From Holothuria scabra (lineage: Eukaryota > Echinodermata > Holothuroidea > Aspidochirotida > Holothuriidae): a DNA stretch of 64,000 bases. This document shows positions 57,232 through 64,000 of this stretch, piece after piece. The position numbers were made by a program, and so were the translations under genes. The stretch lies in NCBI GenBank assembly GCA_037179385.1, contig CM074193.1, forward strand, positions 3,741,547 to 3,805,546, in the 5' to 3' direction. Within the stretch, counting starts at the first letter, position 1, and each line of letters opens with the position of its first letter. The notes below the pieces were generated by a model. It was not told the DNA's origin and did not search any database. It saw only the letters and a list, made by a program, of their open reading frames with translations.

Positions 57232-59248
57232 GCAGAATAAACGAGTTCAAAATTTATATCTGTGCATGTGTTAGTGACTTTTAATTCTGTTCAGGTTGAC
57301 TCATATGAGTGCTGTACCAGCACACATAGCATAGGGCCTACTGTTCTATGTGTGTTTGCATCCAGCCATCAGCTTAAAGGGAAATATAGCGTTTCTTTTA
57401 CAAGAAAATTTGATCCTTTTTTAAACCAGTATTTATTGACACAGAGTGATATATGATTAAAAAATAATGCAGTATGGTGGTGTTCTTTTGGAGAAATAAG
57501 TTTCCCTAAGATTGAAATTTAGTTACTTGTTGCTGAAGATTAATTTGTTCACCCAAACTTTCAACACTTCAAATGACGCAACTTCCATTGCTCTTCTTGT
57601 TCATGATATTTTGAGGAGATGAAGCTATTGCTGGGGTGTATAATTGACAATGAATGGTTTGATGATGTCTTGAGCTATTTTCTTTGAAGGTAATGTTGGA
57701 ACATTTTAAATGCAGTATTTCCCTTTAAACAGCTCACTCGATTACCTTTGTTTGATCTATTGCACAATGCTGCCCTTTGAAGAAACTTTGAATTGTCTAT
57801 TACAGTCACCCCATCTTGATGTAGGATAGTACAACATCCTGTTTCATGATTGGCACATAAGAGTCATGTGAGACTAAACTGGTCACCTGACCATCATAGA
57901 CCAGTGGAAGTTGTATGAATGTAACTTTCAAACTATTCACATATATGATCACAACAACTAAAACAAAAATATTCAACAAAACCCACTAAGTCTGATTACA
58001 AAGCAAATTGGACAAACACAGTGATAGGATTTAGTGTGATTTTGTTCTGCTTCAGTCTTATAAAATGATAGCCTCTGTCGAGTCTTTCCGTCCAAATTTT
58101 GTACCTCCTCCCCCCCCCCCCCCACCCCTTCCGTCCCTCTGGAAACACACTGGGGCTTATCTCCTCTGTTTTACACCCCCTGGAATCGCTACACCGAGCG
58201 GGGCAGGGCTGAGGGCGGACAGATTTGTGAGGCCACCCTCCGGTTACATAAAATAATTGTTGGCCGAAAAGCCTTGACAAACTAAAATGCTAATGAAATG
58301 AAGAAATCCCAGGACTTAAAATGTGTGCAAGCATGTTTGTCACAGAACAATGTTGCAGTTGAAATTTGTTTTGGAAATAAATCTATCGAAACCCGATGTA
58401 AAGTCAATTTCAATTTGGGAACTTCATCAAAATAGTAAAGTAAGCTGATGTCTGGCATTGTTCATAGGTTTAATAGTATATATGTGCTTTTCGTACATAT
58501 TTGGTACCTGCTATGAAGGATAAGGTCGGGTAGAAATCTCAAAAACCAACCGATTTTTCACTTGGTTAGAATGTCAGAAGGACACATGGAAATGCCACAT
58601 TTCTCGTTTGGAAGGAAACAAGCTTCGAGGGCATTTGAATAGAGAAGAAAAATAAAAATTAATGAATAAGAGTGAAATGAGGAAAATAGAAAAACAGTAT
58701 ATCTCCAGTAATCATCCAGTGGCAGATCATTGGACCGTCCAGTCGTAGGACAGGCACAGACTCATTCTGCATTGGAAGCATGGTGTTGGGGGCGACTCCC
58801 CCAGTGAAAAATGAGGGGGTCGGAACTATGCTTCAGCCCTCCCCCCCCTTCCTACCACTTCCCAGGACAGAAAACCCTTCCACAAAATGTAATACACAAT
58901 GCATTAGTTTTCGCTCGGAAATCAGCTTGGCAAACTTTTCCGAGTCCTGAAAATGACAAAATCGGCTATTTACCATATGCGACACCACTTCATCGAGAGA
59001 CACCCAGCTGTATTGCTATTTTTGTCAACTGTCTTTCATAAAATTCCAAATTTTCTTCAAGGAAAGCGCTTCATTTTGAAATATTTTGTCTAAAAGGCAA
59101 GGTGAATAGGAGAGGAGGATCGAAAGTCAAGATGTACTGTAGCTTCAGCTCTTACATAGCATACGAAGACACAACCGGGACCGCGGAGACGGGGGGACGG
59201 GCTAGGGGGGGCTTTATCCCCCGCACTTTTTTTGCTGTGGCTATTTCG

Positions 59249-59332
59249 GGCCGCCTTAAACTGCATTTTGGGCCGCCTTAAACTGCATGTTGGGCCACCT
59301 TAAACTGCATTTTTGGCCGCCTTAAACTACAT
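59249..59332. repeat. 22-base tandem repeat, four copies
   Basis: GGCCGCCTTAAACTGCAT starts at 59249, 59271, 59293 and 59315, an exact 22-base period with one or two changes per copy. It stands in a GC-richer intergenic stretch beside GGGGGGGCTTTATCCCCC, an inverted pair often seen at element ends. Confidence 0.8.
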
Positions 59333-61987
59333 TTATTTTATTTGACATATTGGGTCGCTTCGATGATTAGCCCCTGCACTTCAAAATTGGCTCCGCGGCC
59401 TCTGCATAAAAGTGCTCCAAAAGGCGAAGAAGCTTAGCAAAGAACCCAACGTGGTAGCAAGGCAACAAGTGCCTTGATCAGTTCAATTGATTTTCGACAA
59501 ACATAAACCGGACAATATTTGAATACAGAGAACAAATGTTAACAAGCTAGCAGCCATGCCAGCTATCTTAAAACTGTTTGTAGACACCTCCTGAATAGAT
59601 TGTTCGCAATTCATCTTTACAATGTGTCCACGGGAACCGTATTGTCATATTGTTTGTATTTCTGGTGTACATGTTGTCCGCCTATGTCAACATGTCTTAC
59701 TTATTATCATGCAAAGGAACTGTAAAAGTAACAAATCAATGAAAGAACAATATGAAAAGATTTCTTTAATTTACATTTTGTGAATAGTTTGCATTAGCAT
59801 GTAAACGACAGGTGACCTGGTGTGTACAAATGTTGGTAAGTGATACAGTTTTAAGGTCTTTTGCTGATGTAGTTACTCGGCATTTGGAGCAACCGCTTTT
59901 TCAAAGTTGAAATTTTAAATCCCCCCTAAAACGTTTGCCTCGTGATTGAAAAAACCCGCCTTCTACAGGGCTAACAGCACCATACTCATGGCTGACAGGA
60001 CTCAACTGGCTCGAGGAAGATGGTTCGGCGATTTTTTTGCCCGACTACAGATCCCACTCCAGGGAATTATTTTTGCCCGAATGGGGCAGCGGAATCTGCA
60101 AGGTTCGGCAAGGTTTTGCTTGATTTGGGGGGTGCAGCCTCGGTCCCCTTCCCCGTACAGCCACTGCTGGTCCTCGAAGTGTACTGCTGTGTATGTGAAA
60201 AATAATGATGTGTATGTGAAAATAATCCGTTAGGTGTTCCATACTACTAAATAAGCAAAAGTAGGCTTGCGAGTCGTTTCAAATCACAGTACAGTTGTCA
60301 GGTTTACAATACTATCGCTTACTAATAGCGGAGTGGGGCATGGAAAAAATTTTCTGTCCGGTCACCGGAAGATCAGATATTGCAATTTCCAACTTTATTT
60401 AGCTTTCGGGGGATAGCCCCCTGGACACAACCCGTTGAAGGCTTCACCCTTTGCGTTCGCCGCGAACGCCTTCGCGTGCACACTTTCGAATTTGACCTAA
60501 CTCACCCGGCCATCCCCAAAAGTTTTAAAGAAATCCACATCTCTGCTCTGGTAGAGCAGTTAAGAGTCGTTAAGTTCCCCCATACTGAGGAAAAAACCTT
60601 TATTTCACTGCTAAATTTTCCTCAATTCCTAACAATTTTCATTGCAGAAAATTCTGTCGCTAGAGTGCACCAAATTGCATTTTAGGACCTTTGAAAATGC
60701 ACAAATTTTCAAGAGGGGGAGCAGGAAACCCCTGCCGTCATACCCATCATCCCCAGTCCGGCGATTACACTTCCGCTCCCTTCTAAAAATTTCTGGATCC
60801 GCCCCTGAAATGAAAAAAATATACGTGTATTTTACGGCTTTATGCAAGTTTAACAGCTATCATTATTTATGACCCACGCCTTAAATCACCTGTAACCCGT
60901 TGTAGCAATGTCATTCATTACAGATAGGGTACGCAATGCAACGTTAGTATTCCCACGCTTATTGTAACACTGGTCAATATACAAGCTGAAGTTTGGCGAA
61001 GGACCTACTGCGATCCCACAGTATGCACTGGTCCGGTGGCTGTGTTATAATTTTAGCGGAAACTCCCCAAACGTAGCCTATGTACAGTGCATTAATATTC
61101 TAGCAGACTGCTGACACACCGCCAGGGCGGTGCACCTGGATCCCACCAAGGGGCCGGTACCTTAGACCCCAAGCCCCTCGGATTTGCGCCAACGCGGAAA
61201 TTATAGACTTTAAGTCACTCAAAAAATTTGGTCAGCCTCTCCTCTCCCTTAGTCGCCCTAACTTAAAAATCGTGGCGCCTCCGCTTCCTATGTCCCCGTC
61301 CTCTTCCCCGAAAAAACATTTCACGGGAAGCTTTCATGCTCCCTTTTGTTCTTCATGCGGCTACGAGCCCGCTTGGAAGAATGTCTGTCTCTGTGTCCTT
61401 AGTTGTTCGTCATAGTTGAATGGGACTTCACCTGTCAACGCAAACCTGTAAACTCAAAATTGTGTTTGAATAAGTGAGTTCGATGATTTGTTTTGGCTAT
61501 GCACATGCGCCGGAACAGTCAAATCTTCGGGGTAAGCAAGTCCATCGGGCACCAACAATACATGTTCCAAAATTTGACTTTACATGGAATTTGGTGAGAT
61601 CATCATTCTTTCTTAATCCACCTATAACATAAGGAGGCATCTGAAGTGTGGTTGTGTCCTTATTGCCTTTTGGGTGGAAAAGGTTTCATTTTAAGACGTC
61701 TTGAAGTAGAACTGAGACCCCTATTTTCGTTCGAGTTGGCTAGATTCTTAGATGCACACTTTTGTGTTGTTGCAAGTAATGCACGAAAACAAGAGAACGC
61801 CGCACTCTGTGTGCATAGCTCGATTTGTATATCACGATCTGTGACCTACTATTCCATGCGCCAAAGAATTACCAAACTCGTTTATTGACTAAATCGCGTT
61901 TTTCTTTCATATGTGACTAATGTTTGACGAATTTCAGCCGATTCAGGCAGTGCTTAAACCAATAGGCCTATACTATTTGCAGTAAAT

Positions 61988-62325
61988 CAGGCCCGTGGCC
62001 AGGGGGGTCGGAGCGTTCGAACAACCCCATGCCAACTTGAGGGAGGTCCATTTTTGCAGCCCTGTGTTTGAAGGGTCTCCTATGAAATATTTTTTATGTT
62101 GACATATACTAGATTACATGTATGATTTTTTTTCTCAAAAAGTGGTGTACTGTGTTGAATTCCTGGGGAAAAGGACTTCTGTTGTGTTCAAAATTCCTCT
62201 AAAATGCTTCAGACTGCAGGAGATCTGCAGATTTCAACCTTTTCCGGGAAGCATGCCCCAGACCCCTAGCCACTGCATGCTTGGAAAAAAGACCCACCCC
62301 TCTACGTGGGCTGACTACGGGCCTG
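61988..62325. mobile_element. possible MITE with CAGGCCCGT ends
   Basis: Inverted ends CAGGCCCGTGGCCAG (61988-62002) and, reverse complement at the right edge, CAGGCCCGTAGTCAG (62311-62325), 338 bases apart. C/G-led ends of the hAT or related kind. No matching 8-base target duplication was seen, so the family is uncertain. Confidence 0.55.
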
Positions 62326-64000
62326 TGAATTGAAAAAAATAATATCCCTTCAAACATGCTATCAACAGCACGCAACTGGATGAAACAAACATTTCAAACA
62401 TTTCCGTAACTCATGGTAAGATAAATTGCATTGCAGTTTGCTTCTAATACAACGATTTAGAAACAACTGTAAATATTTTCAATATGTACCAAATATATTT
62501 GCAGGTGGGAAGTCGGGTACAAAGCGATGATTAGAATATTGTCACTAAATGCCTAAAGCCTCGTGTTACTTCATCTCCGGGTCGTTGAAAAATGGCTATA
62601 TTTTCACACTTTTTAAACACAAGCAGCTAGACCAGATTTGAATGTTTTCCTTTCGTAATAGTGTACTTTAAGCTTGTTCCAGTATTATAGTTGTCTTATA
62701 TAAAAGTCGAACAAATTAAAATTTGACAATACTTCTTTTACAAGGCTTGTTTCGATAACTTCTCAGTTTTGGTGCAACTTTTCTCTTCTCACCTACTACA
62801 AGCATACTTTCCATCTAGTACAATGAATTTGTAAGTAATCATCTTTTAGGCTACCCCATTCATTAGATCTGTAAAAGAAAATATCCAACAAGCAAAATGA
62901 TATTTCTTAAATAAAAAAAAATGACCTTTCAAAACATCGCACCAATATGATGGATTCAATAAATTTGGCCTACTTCTTTTAACCTGGCAACACTTAAAAA
63001 CTAAATTCATTTATCTGACCTGCATGGCACTAAGTCTACCATGTAGTTAAATGTGTTTAAGCTATATATGTGAAATCTATATCACGAGTAAAAACTCAGA
63101 AGCAATGAGATAAGGAACTAGTTGTATCCTTGCCTTCAGAAAAAAAGTAAAAAAAAAAAAAACAATCGCTTCTGAAAAAGCAGTTACTGCATGGGGTTCG
63201 TGTCCCGCGTCATGTCAGAGCACCGCGATGCCCCGGCTCCTGAATAATTATCCTGAAACTTGATTTTCCAGCTAGAGAATGATGTTAATGTAGATGTTCG
63301 GGAGCTTCGCCCTCTGGAACTCTTCCATGGAATCCAGCGGGGGCACTAAGGCAGGCCCTGTACCTCATCTGCTACCGGCAAAATATATCTGTTACCGAGT
63401 TAATTTTTACCCAGAGACATGCTGAAACCGCAGACCTCCCGGACTCCTACCCTCGACATTCCTTGACCTCACCTGCAAGAAATCACTGTTCTTGCTCGAT
63501 TTCACGTTCTACCAAACATTTTCCTTTACCCTACATGCACCCCCTCCCCACCCCATTTCCGAAATCCTGGTGCTCCATCGTAAAAACGTACACTTTAAAA
63601 CTGACTGGTTCACAGCCAGACGATAGGGGTTCAGTCATTCAAATAATAAGACGGACATACCAATGCGCTCTATGACAAAAAGTGATGAACCCTTTTCTCC
63701 TTGCTTTGCGGACCATTTACAAACGCTTTTGAGTTTTCCACGCGAAGTTATCATTAATGACCAACTATGTACACAGTGATTCGAAGAAGTTTGAAACTTT
63801 CCCTCTCAAATTATAGCTTTAAACCATGGGCGTCCGCAGAAAAAAGTCAGGGGGGCAAAATTTCTATGAGGGACAAAACCTCCAAGTCACAATGAATTGA
63901 CACAAAGCATGCGAAAATTTCAGCCCAAAATGCCTCCCAGATGGAAATGGCATTTCTAAAGCCTATTTTTCGCATAGAAACTTGGAAAACACGTTTTGTT

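Larger units (their letters stand above)
56061..64000. other. intergenic region, no gene recognised
   Basis: From about 58 kb the sequence becomes richer in GC and CpG, with fragments that look element-derived: GGATCCGCCCCTG at about 60796 (hAT-like end motif on the minus strand), GGGGGATAGCCCCC near 60408, and a CAGGCCCGT-ended element at 61988. The open frames of up to 101 codons show no family pattern. The CpG-rich part could be the edge of another gene's promoter beyond the right end, but nothing in view proves it. Confidence 0.5.

Noticed and set aside
60380..60872. 101-codon and overlapping open frames near 60.4-60.9 kb
   Set aside because: Sequence carries repeat-end motifs such as GGATCCGCCCCTG and no known protein pattern; probably mobile-element remains.
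1..64000. tRNA, rRNA or other structured RNA genes
   Set aside because: I found no cloverleaf with A/B box motifs or rRNA-like segments by eye; a dedicated RNA search was not possible.

Overview
The window is animal nuclear DNA: AT-rich, intron-rich, CpG-poor over most of its length, full of short interspersed repeats, and without bacterial-style gene packing. The + strand from the left edge to 54905 holds the 3' part of one very large gene. I could assemble 33 coding exons. Each has an AG acceptor and a GT donor, and the reading frame is kept across all 32 junctions. They encode 2068 residues ending at a TAA stop at 54903-54905. The first exon seen begins with what looks like the tail of another lectin domain, so the gene continues upstream, out of view.

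The protein is secreted-type and very rich in cysteine. Its domain order is: EGF; [vWD-C8-TIL-EGF-like]; a short basic linker made of microexons; an unclassified beta-rich domain; F5/8 type C (discoidin); EGF; [vWD-C8-TIL-EGF-like]; two SUEL-type galactose/rhamnose-binding lectin domains; EGF; [vWD-C8-TIL-EGF-like]; two SUEL lectin domains; stop. Combining SUEL lectin, EGF, discoidin and vWD-C8-TIL modules is the known make-up of sea star footprint protein 1 (Sfp1), the adhesive protein of echinoderm tube feet, which is cut into disulfide-linked subunits. I therefore read this as an echinoderm Sfp1-like adhesive or mucus protein. The echinoderm class (for example sea cucumber or sea star) cannot be fixed from the sequence alone.

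The three vWD-C8-TIL-EGF cassettes are each built from seven exons with the same series of intron phases, and the TIL exon is exactly 203 bases in all three. They are internal duplicates of one ancestral seven-exon block. The copies have since diverged: cassette 2 lost the first cysteine of the CGLCG motif, and cassette 3 lost the usual start of the vWD domain.

The introns hold many mobile-element remains. The largest is a 5'-truncated non-LTR retrotransposon (reverse transcriptase, minus strand, about 22623-24110). There is also a three-copy TA-flanked MITE, a piggyBac-like MITE with TTAA flanks, long fold-back repeats, two arrays of a 145-base tandem repeat (47.1-47.7 kb and 48.6-49.4 kb), and a small tandem repeat that multiplies a splice acceptor at 41.2-41.4 kb. 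From about 54906 to 64000 I see the 3' UTR and then intergenic DNA with repeat fragments and a GC/CpG-richer stretch (about 58-61.5 kb), but no convincing second gene.
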